The position numbers were made by a program, and so were the translations under genes. Of a DNA stretch of 64,000 bases, positions 39,911-53,600 are shown in pieces. The stretch lies in the NCBI GenBank assembly GCA_023055355.1, contig JALJCS010000054.1:868001-932000 (forward strand). Reading direction: 5' to 3'. Every line of letters begins with the position of its first letter. The first letter of the stretch is position 1. Source of the DNA: Agelaius tricolor. Its lineage: Eukaryota > Chordata > Aves > Passeriformes > Icteridae. The notes under the pieces are model-generated. The model saw nothing but the letters and a program-made list of their open reading frames with translations. It was not told the origin of the DNA and searched no databases.

Positions 39911-41545
39911 CATGCCCAGCCAAGCCGGTGTCCCCACGCCGCTCTCGGCCCCGGTGCCGCTCCTGGCTGCTCCACCCTGATCCCGTCCCAAACTTTGTTT
40001 CCTTTCCCCGTTTCCGTGAGCCCCCGCAGAGGCGGAAATGGTGGAAAATCCTCAAAATCGCTGCTGCGGCCGGAGGGAGCCCGGGAGGCACCGGGACCTG
40101 CCCCGGGAGGGACCCCCGGGGTCGGGGGCTTTGTCCCGCGTCCCCTGGGTGACAACAGCGCGGTCGCTGGGGGACACTCGGGGGCCTGGGGCCACCCACC
40201 CTCCTGGCCTGGGAGGGGAATGGCACCTCGGGGACAAAGGGGGCTGCTGCCACCCTGGACAAGGAGGATTTTGGGAATGGTACCTTGGGGACAAAGGGGG
40301 CTGCTGCCACCCCCTGCTGCCCTGGACAAGGAGGATTTTGGCCATTTGGAGCCTGAGGGTCAGCACAGACCCCACAGTGACCCCCTGGACCCCCCGTGGC
40401 CATGGAGGGACAGGGGACAAAGCCACGGAGCCACCAAGGGCTGGCGTGTCCCTCTCGGGGAGCTCAGGCTGCGGGGTTGGGGACATTGGGGACATCCCTG
40501 CTCATCCAAACCCACAACCTGAGCCCCAGCAGCTGGGAAAGGGCACAAATCCCAGAGATGGGGGGTGATTTCCTGCAGGAAAACCTCCTGGAAAGCCCCA
40601 TTTTGGTGGAAAAGCCCCATTTTGGTGGATTTTGACGGAAAACCCCCCGGACCACCCCCAGGACGCCCCCGTGTGACACCCCAGGGCCTTCCCTGCCCAC
40701 AGCTCCGGGGTGGCCTGGGCTGGATCCCCATTCCAGGGAAAACCTCCCCACCCGAGGGGACTTCTTGGGAAGAGGGGAGGCTGTGGGGATTTTTTGGGAA
40801 GAGGGGAGGCCATGGGGACATTGGTGATTTTTGGGAAGAGGGGAGGCTGTGGGGGTTTTTTGGGAAGAGGGGAGGCTGTGGGGCCGGCAGCTCGTGGGTG
40901 GGTTTGGCCGGTGGTGAGGCCTCTCCCGATGAGCTCAGCCCTATCCCGAAGCTCTGGATTTGTGGGATGAGAGCGGCCGGTGCGGGACGGGGGGCTCGGG
41001 GCTGGTGGGAGGCTGTGGCCTCGGGAAGGCAGCCAGGAGCTGGGGTGTTATCCCTGGAAGGGGATTTGGAGCTGGTCCAGGCTGGGTTGTAATCCCTGGG
41101 AAGAGCCCAGGATCCCTTTGGACACCGTGATTCCAACAGAAAATAAGTTGGGATTTTTCCTAAACGAGCCCTCCCCCAAAAAAGGGGGTTTGGTTGAGGA
41201 TAAAAATGTTCAGGAACAGCGATTTCCACCCTGCACATCTGTATCCTGCACATCTGTCTGACCTGCTCGGTGACAGGAACTCAGGTCCCTGTCCCCACAG
41301 TGGCTGTGACAGCTGGGGACACCCTGGATGGTGACAATCGCGTGTGCCCCAAACTGGGACAGCCACACCCCATTGTGAGCTGGGGTTTGGGGTCCCCTCC
41401 TGCCAACCCTACAGATCCCAGCCTCGTGCCTGGTGTGGCTTTTGGGGGGCTCTGAGGGGACACTGAGGGGACACTGAGGGGACACTGAGGCCACCCAACG
41501 CCACCGAGGGGACACAGGGATGGATTTTGTCCCTTCCTTTTCCAG
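39911..41545. other. Region upstream of HSPA12B coding exon 1
   Basis: Mostly unique. Small arrays at 40205-40335 (GGACAAGGAGGATTTTGG) and 40745-40885 (GAAGAGGGGAGGCTGTGGGG). 41456-41490 has three GGGGACACTGA copies. No exon identified apart from the expected, unlocated 5'UTR exon. Confidence 0.4.
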
Positions 41546-41603
41546 GCGGGCAGTGAGGCCATGGCGATGCTCCTGGAGCCTGGGATGCAGAGCCTGCGGA
41601 TGG
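41546..41603 (+). CDS. HSPA12B: HSPA12B coding exon 1 (with 15 nt of 5'UTR)
   Basis: Acceptor TTTTCCAG precedes 15 noncoding bases, then ATG at 41561 starts [14 protein letters not shown] and donor G|GTAAGG follows. An acceptor before the ATG means at least one noncoding exon lies upstream. The start matches the position and length of the human N-terminus. Confidence 0.85.
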
Positions 41604-44600
41604 GTAAGGATGTCCCCAGGGGGTGGCACTGGCTGAGGTGTCCCCTGACCCCACCAGACAATCACTCTGTGTCCGTGTCCCTTGCTGTCCCCACTCTGTC
41701 CCCTCCACGGCTCCCACGCCGGGGGAACCAGAACCAGCTGTGGGAGGAAACCCGATCCCACCATCCTGAACCTGACCCCACCATCCCAAACCCGATCCCA
41801 CCATCCCAAACCCGATCCCACCATCCCAAACCCGATCCCACCATCCCAAGTCTAAGCCCTCCATCCCAAACCTGATCTCGCCATCCCAAATCCAATCCTG
41901 CCATCCTAAACCTGAGCCCGCCATCCCAAACCTGCTCCCGCCACCCCAGACCCGATCTTGCCATCCCAAAGCTCATCCCTCCATCCCAAACTTGGTCCCG
42001 CCATCCCAAACCTGATGTCACCATCCCAAACCTGCTCCTGCCTTCCCAAACCTGCTCCCACCATCCCAAACCCCATCCTGCCATCCCAAACCCCATCCTG
42101 CCATCCCAAACCTGAATCTGCCACCCCAAACCTCATTCCGCCATTCCAAACCCCATCCTGCCATCCCAAACCTGAGCCCTCCATCCCAAACCCAGTCCTG
42201 CCATCCCAAACCTGCTCCTTCCATCTCAAACCTCGTTCCACCATCCCAAACACAATCCCACCATCCCAAACCTGTTCCTGCCATCCCAAACATGAGCTTG
42301 TCATCCCAAACCTGATCCCAGCATCCCAAACCTCATCCCTCCATCCCAAACTTGGTTCTGCCATCCCAAACCTGATCCCACCATCCCAAACCTGGTCCCA
42401 CCATCCCAAACCTGGTCCCACCATCCCAAACCTGGTCCCACCATCCCAAACCCAATCCTGCCATTCCAAACCCAATCCTGCCATTCCAAACCTGGTCCCA
42501 CCATCCCAAACCTGATCCTGCCATCCCAAATCCAGGAATGCAGAAGCCATGGCAGAAATTTCCCCCCCCCCCGACCCCGATCCTTCTCCTCAGGAATGAG
42601 GTTTCGTGTCCGAGGCTTTCCAGAGCCCCCGGGGTGTCACCGTCCCCCCCGGCTCTGTCACGCGCGGAGGCGGCGCAGGGACCATTCCCATTTGTCTGGG
42701 ATCAAATATTTATGGGACAGACACGGATACAGGGAAAGGCACTTAGGGAGCGGGTGTAGGGGACAGCAGACGTGTCACCAGCACAGCTCCGGGGAGGGGA
42801 CACGGCAATCACTGTCCCCAACTCTGCGATGTTGGGGACATCTTGTCTTCCCTAGACATAAAGTCAGGATCAAACCAATCCCAATCCTAATCCCGCGGCA
42901 GATGCTCTTGGGGGATCTCAGAGCATTCCTTGGGGCTCCTGAGCTTCCCGAGGGGGTCCCAGTGGCTGTCCCAGGGCAAACTGGTGGCACTGGGAGCCAG
43001 GGTGGGTTTCTCCAGACACTGGTGAAGGTGAGAAGGAGTTCTGTTCTTCCTGGAGGATCCTCTGCTGTTCCCAAATCTCTCCAACCACGGAACCTCTCCC
43101 GTTCCCAAATCTCTCCAACCACGGAACCTCTGCTGTTCCCAAATCTCTCCAACCACGGAGCCTCCTCTGTTCCCAAATCTCTCCAACCACGGAACCTCTC
43201 CCGTTCCCAAATCTCTCCAACCACGGAACCTCTCCCGTTCCCAAATCTCTCCAACCACGGAACCTCTCCCGTTCCCAAATCTCTCTGACCACAGAACCTC
43301 TCCCGTTCCCAAATCTCTCCAACCACGGAACCTCTGCTGTTCCCAAATCTCTCCAACCACGGAGCCTCCTCTGTTCCCAAATCTCTCCAACCACGGAGCC
43401 TCCTCTGTTCCCAAATCTCTCCAACCACGGAGCCTCTCCCGTTCCCAAATCTCTCCAACCACGCAGCCTCCTCTGCCCCAAATCTCTCCAGAGCTCGGCT
43501 GGGGGTGGGTGCTGCTCATCCCCGCTCCCACGGGCAGGATCCCAGCAGGATCCCGGCTGGATCGGCAATCCCACAGCGCAGGTTTTAGGGCCAGCAGTCC
43601 CTTCACCTCACCAGTGTCACCACCCGGACCCCACACCCCATTCCCCGCACTTTACCCCATCCCAATCTCTTGGGAAAGCCGCTCCGTCAGCTCCCCCAGC
43701 CCTTTCCAGCTGGGGCCGCTCCAGCGGCTCTGTCGTGGGCGGTGATTAATTAATGCCGGCTGCTAATTGGAGCCAGGTGCCCGGGGCAGCGCGGGCGGGA
43801 CAGCCCCGTGTCCCCGGTGTGGGGCGGGGACTCTGGGGCTCAGCCCTTCCCGGTTTTGGGATCATCGGGGGTCCCCGGGGCTGGAATTCTGCTGCTGGAA
43901 GGGAGAGGGACGGGTGGTGGCTTCAGGAGGAGGAAGAGGAGGAGGGAAAATTTGCTTTACCCATGATCCCCACCCCCAGATTTTGGGATTAGCACGGGCC
44001 CACGGAGCTTCCAGGGTGTCCAGGAAACCGGGATGTTCTGGAGCGTGGCCGAGGGTCTGAGCTGGACCCGCCCTCCCTCGCTGGTTCTCCATGGATTTGA
44101 AACACAGACAGTTCCTTTCTTTCTTTCCAAGTTTTCCCCCATTCCTACTGAATCCAAACCTTCCAGCTGCTGGCCTGGAGCAGCTTCCCCTTGCACACAT
44201 CCCTGGAATTGTCCAAGCCTGTGTTGGATCCGCCTGGGATAATGGAAGGTGTCCCTGCCCGTGGATGGGGTGGCACTGGATGGGATTTATGGACCTTCCC
44301 AATTTCAACCATCCCACAATTCCATGATTTTATGAACCTGGAGACCCCACAATGACTCTGTCCCCTGCACCCCCACATCCACTCCAGATTGTCTCCATCA
44401 GGATGTCCTGGGTGGTCTCTCCTTGGGGAATGGTCTTTGGGAAGGCCTGGGATCCCTTCCCACCTGGGTCTGTCTCCATCGGGATGTCCTGGGTGGTCTC
44501 TCCTTGGGGAATGGTCTTTGGGAAGGCCTGGGATCCCTTCCCACCTGGATCCATCTCCATTGGGATGTCCTGAGTGGTCTCTCCTTGGGAAGGGCTGGGA

Positions 44601-47600
44601 TCCCTTCCCACCTGGATCCATCTCCATGGGGATGTCCCGGGTGGTCTCTCCTTGGGGAAGGGTCTTTGGGGTCCCCCAGACTCTCCCGTCCGTGTCCCCA
44701 GGTGCCAACGGTGAGCGGTGCCCGACGCCGTCCCCGCCCGGCTCCCCGGGGACACCCCACGACAGCTGCAGCATCGCCCCGCTGACGCCCTCCCAGTCAC
44801 CGGTGAGTGCGGCACCAGTACGGCCAGTGTGGGCTCCCAGTAAGGCCATTGTGGGGTCCCCAATAAGGCCATTATGGGGTTCCCAGTAAGGTCATTGCAG
44901 GGTCCCAGTAAGGCAGTTTTGGGGTCCCAGTAAGGTCATTATGGGGTCCCCAGTAAGGCAGTTTTGGGGTCCCCAGTAAGGCAGTTTTGGGGTCCCTGTA
45001 AGGCCATTATGGGGTTCCCAGTATGGCCATTGTGTGGTACCAGTAAGGCCATTTTGGGGTTCCCAGTAAGGTCATTGCAGGGTCCCAGTAAGGCAGATTT
45101 GGGGTCCCAGTATGGCCTTTATGGGGTTACCAGTATGGCCAGTGTGTTGTTCCCAGTAAGGCAGTTTTGGGGTCCCAGTAAGGACATTATGGGATCCCCA
45201 GTAAGGCCAGTGTGTGGTCCTAGTAAGGCCTCTGTGGGGTTCCCAGTAAGGCAGTTTTGGCATCCCAGTAAGGCCATTATGGGGTTCCCAGTAAGGTCAT
45301 TGCAGTGTCCCAGTAAGGCAGTTTTGGGGTCCCAGTATGGCCATTATGGGGTTCCCATTATGACCAGTGTGTTGTTCCCAGTAACGCAGTTTTGGGGTCC
45401 CAGTAAGGCCATTATGGGGCTCCCAGTAAGGCAGATTTGGGGTCCCAGTAAGGCCATTATAGGGTTCCCAGTAAGGTCGGTATGAAGTTGCAGTTTGGCC
45501 ATTGTGGGGTCCCCAGTAAGGTCATTGGGGGTCTCCAGTAAGGCCACAGTGGGGTTCCCAATAAAACCATTATGGTGCTCCCAGTAAGGCAGTTTTGGGG
45601 TCCCAGTAAGACCATTATGGGGTTCCCAGTAAGGCAGTTTTGGGGTCCCAGTAAGGCAGTTTTGGGGTCGCCGTAAGCCCATTGGGGTCTGTCCCCCTGT
45701 CCTTTCCCCCTCTGGTCCTTCCCCAGTTCCTGCTCCCCCTCCCCTCCCAGTCCAGCCTCCATCCCCCCCAGTCCCACAGGATGGGTCAGTCTATCCCCAG
45801 GACCTCTATCCATGGAATTTTCAGCATGGAGGGGTTTTCCAGCTCTGGAATGACCCACCAGGAAAAATTTAACCCCACAAAACTCCTGCCCTCCTCCGGG
45901 GCCGCCGGGTGTGGGAGGCCGCGTTCCAGAGCCGGTTCCTCCCTGGACTTCCTTGTCCCTGCACATTCCTGCACCGGCTGCCTCTTCCCTGCTGATCCCG
46001 GCATTTTTCTCAGCCAGCTCGTGTCCTCACTTATCAAATCTGGGGACATTTCGAGTTAACGAGGCTTTCAGCTTCCCGTGGTGACATGGGGACAGGGCCT
46101 TGTCACATCCTTATGGCTTCTTCAGCACAGGGACAGCCCTGGAAGGAGGGGACACGGAGTGGGGACAGGAAAAGTGAGGGAGCAGCAGTGGGAACATCCC
46201 AACTACCTGGGCCAGGGGGATTTTCAGCTGGGTGACCCTTGGTGACACCTGGGATGATGTCCCCTAGTCTAAGATGGGGAGCAGGGAAAGTTTGGGGTTC
46301 AGTGACCCTTGGGGACAGCTGTGACGATGTCCTTTGGTGTGGCATTGGTCACAGGGAAGGGTTTTGACTGAATGATCCTTGGGGACACCTGGGACAATGT
46401 CCCTTGGAGTGAGATTGGTCACAGGGAAGGGTTTTGGTTAGGTGACACTTGGGGACACCTGGGATGATGTCACCTAGTCCAAGATGGGGAGCAGGGAAGG
46501 GTTTGGGCTCAGTGGCCCTTGGGCACACCTGGGACAATGTCCCTTGGTGTGACACTGGATATAGGGAGCAATTTGGGTTTAGTGACCCATGGGGACACCT
46601 GGGACAATGTTCCTTGGAGTGAGACCAGACACAGGGAAGGTTTTTGGGAATCTTGGCTCCAATTTCAGGGTCCAAGTGAGGGAGGCTCAGCACAATAAAA
46701 ACAGGAGCCCCCAACCACCCTGGCTGCTCCCATGGGCCTCCATCCCTCTCCAGGGCTGCCCAAATCCCTGTGTCCCATGGGAACTGCCCTTGGGAACGAC
46801 CACAGGCACCCCATGAAATATGGGAGACGCTTTTCCCAACGAGGGAAGATGTATAAGAAGAAGTATCATCCATCAGGGAATCACCAATCTGGGTGAAAAC
46901 CCAGGAAAAATCCTGAAAATCCCAGGAAAAATCCTGGGAAATTGAATGAGTTCCTGGGGTCTTTGCCACTTTTCTGGAATCCCCCAGTCCCAACTGAGTG
47001 CTTGATCTCATTCCTTGCCTTCCTTGCCTCCCGTGGAATATGGGAGACGCTTTTCCCAATGAGTAAAGATGTAAAAGAAGAAGAATCATCCATCAGGGAA
47101 TCACCAATCTGGGTGAAAATCCAGGAAAAATCCTGAAAATCCAGGAAAAATGAACCAGTTCCTGAGGTCTTTACCACTTTTCTGGAATCCCCCAGTCACA
47201 ATTGAGTGCTTGATCCCATTCCTTGCCTTCCTTGCCTCCCGTGGAATGTGGGAGACGCTTTTCCCAATGAGTGAACATGTATAAGAAGAAGAAGAAGAAC
47301 CCATCAGGAAATAACCAAACTGGTGAAAATCCAGGAAAAATCCTGAAAATCCAGGAAAAATCCTGAAAATCCTGGGCCAAGGAAGCTGTTCCTGGTGTCT
47401 TTATGGCTTTTCTGGAATCCCCCAGTCCCAGCTGAGCGCTCGATCCCGTTCCTTGCCTTCCAGCGGAGCGAGGCGCGTTCCCAGCAGGCGCCGTCCTTCT
47501 CCGTGGTGGTGGCCATCGACTTTGGCACCACCTCCAGCGGTTACGCCTTCAGCTTCACCAGCGACCCCGAGGCGATCCACATGATGAGGTGAGCACCTGC

Positions 47601-50600
47601 CAGGGGCCCCGGAGCTGGGAAAGGACTTTGATGGCCCCAGAATGGTCAGAGGTTGGGTTGGTGGGAGATGGTTCCTGGCAGCAGCGGGCGGAAGGTGTGG
47701 GGTGAGGATACTCCAAGGGATGGAGCCCCTCTGCTCTGGAGCCAGGCTGGCAGAGCTGGGAATGTTCCCCGCGGCAGCTTTTCCCTAATTCCGTGTTTTT
47801 GGGGCTAGGGTGGGTTTGGAGCGCTCCGAGGCCTCTGGGTTTAGGGTCCTGCTGGTGGGACTGGGGCAGGGCTGGTGTTGTTCCCTGTGGGAACGGTTTG
47901 GGATTTGTGCTGATAGCTCGGGAATGTTTTTGTTGTGTCTTGGAGGGAAGCAAGGGCGGCTCTGCCCTCACCCTGCCGGGAAGGGGTTGGGATTGCAACA
48001 GGAACTGGGGGGACACGGCCAGGAAAACTGATCCCAACTGATCCAGGAATATCCCGGACCATGTGGCTCCAGGATAAACTGGAAAAGGAAAGGGGGATGT
48101 TGGGAGTGATGGGGTTTGTCCTCCTGGGCCACCAAAAGGGATCCTGGCTGTCCTTGGAATGCTGAATGCTCCAAGGGCTGGGAGCACCTGAGCTCTGGGA
48201 GAGCTGGGAATGTTCCCCTGGAGAAGGGAAAATCCAGGGAATCCTCAGAGTGTCTGCAGGGGCTCCAGGAGAGCTGGAGAGGGGCTGGGGACAAGGCCTG
48301 CAGGGACAGGAGCCAGGGAATGGCTCCCACTGGGAAAGGGGAGATTGGGCTGGGATCTTGGCAAGGAATTCCTGGCTGGGCTGGAATTCCCAGATTTGCT
48401 GGGGCTGCCCCTGGATCCCTGGCAGTGCCCAAGGCCAGGTTGGACACTGGGGCTTGGATCCACCTGGGATGGTGGGAGGTGTCCCTGCCGTGGAAGTAGG
48501 TGGCACTCAGTGGTCTTCAAGGTCCCTCCCAACCCAAACCAGTCTGGAATTCCATGAAATTCCTTGGAGGATGGAGCAGGACCACCCCTCCTCCTTTAAG
48601 GTCCTTCAGACCACACCCACAGAAACAAATTAAACCTGGCAGGACCCATTCCCTGGAAGTTCACCTGCTCCGGCTCCTCTTTGCAGGAAGTGGGAAGGGG
48701 GGGACCCAGGCGTGGCCAACCAGAAGACCCCCACCAGCCTCCTGCTGACGCCGGAGGGGACATTCCACAGCTTCGGCTACACCGCCCGCGATTACTACCA
48801 CGACCTGGACCCCGAGGAGGCCCGCGAGTGGTTCTACTTCGAGAAGTTTAAGATGAAGATCCACAGCACCAGCGTGAGTCCCTGCTCCCATCCTGATGTT
48901 CCCAGTGTTCCCAGGGGGATCCTCCTTCCCAGGGCTGGGCTGGGAGTTGAAATGTTGGGAAAAAACCCCATTTTAGCCCATTTTAGGGGGATGTCTTTGA
49001 GGTTCTCCCATCCGAGCTGCTCCAGGGTGGGTGGATGTGGCTGCACGAAGCTTCAGGTGCCTGAGCTCCAGCTGGGGCAGAGAAGGATGAACAAATTCCC
49101 AAGGCTTGGTGATGGATCCACCTCCCAGCCCCTGGTGTGATCCATTTGCTGTTCCTGGCAGGATCTGACCATGAAAACCGAGCTGGAAGCTGTCAACGGG
49201 AAGAAGATGCCGGCGCTGGAGGTGTTCGCCCACGCACTGCGCTTCTTCAAGCAGCACGCGGTGCAGGTGGGGCCACCTCCATCCCTCCTCCTCCTTCCCA
49301 AAGGGAATCCTCTCTGTCCTCTCTGAGCTTTCCATGAGAGGGTGGGGAGGCCCTGGAATGGAATTCCCAGATTGGCTGTGGCTGCCCTCTCCCTGGAAGT
49401 GTCCAAGGTTGGACATCAGGGCTTGGAGCGACCTGGGATAGTGGGAGGTGTCCCTGGGTGGGACTGGATGGGGTTTAAGGTCCCTCCCCACCCAAACCAT
49501 TCCATGAGTCACCGGGAGCCCCCAGGTGTCACCTCCTGCTTGTCCCCTGGCAGGAGCTGAAGGACCAGTGCCCGTCCCTTCCCGAGAGCGACGCCATCCG
49601 CTGGGTGCTCACCGTGCCGGCCATCTGGAAGCAGCCGGCCAAGCAGTTCATGCGGGAAGCGGCCTACAAGGTGGGGGGACTCCGGAGGGTGACCATGCGG
49701 TGACCCTCACAGGGGTTGGGGTCTCCAGGGTATCCCCTTTTTCCCTCTGAATTCCCACTGTCAGAGGATAGCGTTAGGTGGGATATTGAGAGGGAATTCC
49801 TGGCTAGGAGGGTGGGGAGGGGCTGGGATGCAATTCCCAGATTTGCTGTGGCTGCCCCTGGGTCCCTGGAAGCGTCCAAGGCCAGGTTGGATAGATTTGG
49901 ATCCACTTGGGACAGTGGGAGGTGTCCCTGCCCATGACCAGGGGTGAAATGGGATGGGATTTAAGGTCCTTCCAACCCAAACCAGCCAAAAGTTGTTGGT
50001 TTGGGTTGGAAGTTGGAAGTTGTTGTGTGAGTGGGTGGATAATTTGCCAGGTAGGTGGTTCAGTGGATGGTTGGATGGCTGGTCGAATTGTTCAGTGGTT
50101 GGGTGGTTGGTTTGATGCTTGGGTCATCGGTTGAGCAGTTGTCTGGTTGAGTGGTTGGTCGATGTGTTGGTTGAGCAGTTGGTTGGTTGGTTGAATGGGT
50201 GGGTCATTGGTTGGGAGGTTGGTTGGGTGGCTGCTTGAGCAGTTTGGCCATTGATTGGGTGATTGGTTTGGTGGGTGGGCCATTGGTTGAGCTGTTGGTT
50301 GGTCGGTTGAGTGCTTGGTTTGGTGTTCAGGACATTGGTTGGTTCATTGGTTGACTGGGTCACTGGTTGAGCGGTTGGATGAATGAGCAGGTGGTTGGTT
50401 GGGTGGTCAGGTTATTGGTTGGGTGTGGGTCAATGGTCAGGTGGTCAGGTCAGTGGCTGGGTGGTTGGTTGTGTGGCTGGGTCAGGGGCTGGGGGTTGGT
50501 TGGGTGGTTGGTTTGATGATCAGTTCTTTGGTTGTGTGGTTGGTTGGATGGTTGGTTTGGTGGTCAAGTCATTGGTTGGGTGGTTGGTTGGATGGTTAGT

Positions 50601-53600
50601 TGGGTGGTGAGGTCGTTGGTTGGTTGTGTGGTTGGTTGCATGGCTGGTTTGGTGGTGAGGTCCTTGGTTTGTTGGATGGTTGGTTTGGTGCCAGGTGGTT
50701 GGTTTGGTGACTGGTTTGCTGGTGAGGTCGTTGGTTTTGTGCTTGGTTAGATGGTTAGTTGGGTGGTGAGGTCATTGGTTTATTGGGGGGTTGTGGGGTT
50801 GGTTGGATGGTTGGTTTGGTGGTGAGGTTGTCGGTTGGTTGTGTGGTTGGTTGGGTGGTTGGTTGGGTCGTTAGTTGGAAAGTTGGGTGGATTCATGGCA
50901 GGTTGAGTGGTCGGGTGGTCAACTCCATGCTCGGATCGATGGCTGAGTTGTTGGGTCGCAGGCTGGGCGGTTGATTGGTCCGTTGAGTTTTTGGGTGAAT
51001 ATTCAGATATTGGCGAGTATTGGGTCCTCCCACATCCCACAATTCCAGACCCGTGTGAGCACCAAGGGGATGGGGACACACCCAGGAACCCTCCCTGTCC
51101 CCTCCCTGTCACCACGTGTCCCCGCAGGCCGGGCTGGTGTCCCCGGAGACGCCGGAGCAGCTGCTGATTGCGCTGGAGCCCGAGGCCGCCTCCATTTACT
51201 GCCGGAAGCTGCGGCTGCACCAACTGATCGAGCTGAGCTGCCGCCCCCCGGCCAACGGCGCCGAGACCCCGCACCCCATCGACTCCAGCTTCCGGCAGGG
51301 TGAGCGGCACAGGGAGTGGGGTCGGGATAGGGCTGGGGCTGGAGGAGCAGGGAATGGGGTCAGGATAGGGCTGGAGGAGCAGGGAATGGGGTCGGGATAG
51401 GGCCAGAGAATGGGGTCAGGATAGGGCAGGGGCTGGAGGAGCAGGGAATGGGGTTGGGATAGGGCTGGGGCTGGAGGAGCAGGGAATGGGGTCAGGATAG
51501 GGCTGGAGGAGCAGGGAATGGGGTCGGGATAGGGCCAGGGGCTGGAGGAGCAGGGAATGGGGTCGGGATAGGGCCAGGGGCTGGAGGAGCAGGGAATGGG
51601 GTCGGGATAGGGCCAGGGGCTGGAGGAGCAGGGGATGGGATCATGGGATAGGGCAGGGGCTGGAGGAGCAGGGAATGGGGTCGGGAAGGGCCAGGGAATG
51701 GTGTTGGGATAGGGCAGGGGCTGGAGGAGCAGGGAATGGGATTGGGATAGGGCTGGAGGAGCAGGGAATGGGATTGGGATAGGGCCGGGGCTGGAGAAGC
51801 AGGGAATGGGGTCAGGATAGGGCAGGGGCTGGAGAAGCAGGGAATGGTGTTGGGATAGGGCCGGGGCTGGAGAAGCAGGGAATGGGGTTGGGATAGGGCT
51901 GGAGGAGCAGGGAATGGTATAATGGGATAGGGCAGGGGGCTGGAGGAGCAGGGAATGGGGTCGGGATAGGGCCAGGGAATGGGGCTGGGATAGGGTCGGG
52001 GCTGGAGGAGCAGGGATTGGGATCCAGCCCTGCGTGCCAGGTCTGGAGGGTCCATCAGCTGCCGTGGTTGGGGAAGTCCCTGGAAACCCCATTCCCAGAG
52101 AGTCCCCATCCCCAGAGGCCCCCCCATTGCCAGAGACCCCCTGTCCCCAGAGATCCCCCCCATTGCCAGAAATCCCATTCCCAGAGAGCCCTGTTCCCAC
52201 AGACCCTTCCATTCCCAGAGATTTCCCATCCTCAGACCCCCATTCCCACAGACCCCTCATTCCCAGACCCCCTCATTCCTAGAGACCTCCCATCCCCAGA
52301 GACCCCATCCCCAGAGACCCCATCCCCAGAGACCCCCTGTCCCCAGAGACCCCATTCCCAGACCCCCCCATTCCCAGAGACCCCCTGTCCCTAGAAACCC
52401 CATTCCCAGAGACCTCCCATCTCCAGAGACCTCATTCCCAGAAACCCCATTCCCAGACCCCCCCATTCCCAGACTTCCCCATTCCCAGAGACCCCCATTC
52501 CCCCCTCCCCAAATCCAGGGCATTTTTTCCTGCTTTCCCATAAGCCTCCAAGCCGTGTCCCCCTCCGGCCCCCTTGGCCACCACCCCGTGTCCCTGGGCC
52601 ACTTCCAGGGACTGTCCCCCCATGGATGGGATCCTGGGCTTTGCTGGGACAGCCCCAGTTTGCCCAGCTGGGACCAAGCCTCGGAACTGGGATGTGCTGG
52701 TGGTGATCCCACATGGAGATTTGGGCTCCCATGGGGGATTTATGGGATGGGGAGTTGATCCCAAGGATGAGGAATTATCCCCGTGCCAAAAATATCCCAG
52801 GACAACCCCACCTTTCCCAACTCATCCCGGCCCTTCCGGGTGCCTTTGATGTCCCTGCGATGGGGGGGGAGCAGAGGAAACCCCACCCGGGGCTGTGGGG
52901 TCGGGGCCGGAGGTGGCATCGCCCAGGGTGGGCACAGGGTGATCCCACGGGATCCGCTGGGATCCTTTGGGATGGCAGCAGGGAAAGCTGGATCAGCCCG
53001 TCCGTGGTGGAGCTGGGGCACACTGGGGTCCTGGCTGGATTGGAGCGGCCACCAGTGCTCCCAGTATGACCCCACAGCAGGAATGGGGGGGATCCCATGG
53101 AAATGGGGAGGGATCCCATGGAAATGGGGGGGATCCCATGGAAATGGGGGTGATCCCATGGATATGGGGTGGATCCCATGAAAGTGGGGTGGATCCCATG
53201 GAAATGGGGGTGATCCCATTGAAACGGGGTGGATCCCATGGAAGTGGGGTGGATCCCATGGAAGTGGGGGGGATCCCATTGAAAAGGCGTGGATCCCAGG
53301 CTATGGGGGGGATCCCATGGAAGTGGGGGGGATCCTGACCCCACTGCCGACCCCCGGCTCTGTCCCCCAGCCCGGGAGCAGCTCCGGCGATCCCGGCACA
53401 GCCGCACCTTCCTGGTGGAGTCGGGAGTGGGCGAGCTCTGGTCGGAGATGCAGGCAGGTACGAGGGGGGGACACGGGTGGGGAGATTCCCAGATCCCAGG
53501 GTCCCCCCGATGTCCCCTCCGTGACAGAGCCACCCTCAAGCACCCAAGGGCGCTCCTGCCATGGGGGTGACACGGTTGGGGTCTGTCCCTTGAGCGCACA

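Noticed and set aside
43050..43490. CRISPR-like regular array
   Set aside because: Copies are contiguous 31-32 bp units with no unique spacers, in a vertebrate intron. An ordinary minisatellite.
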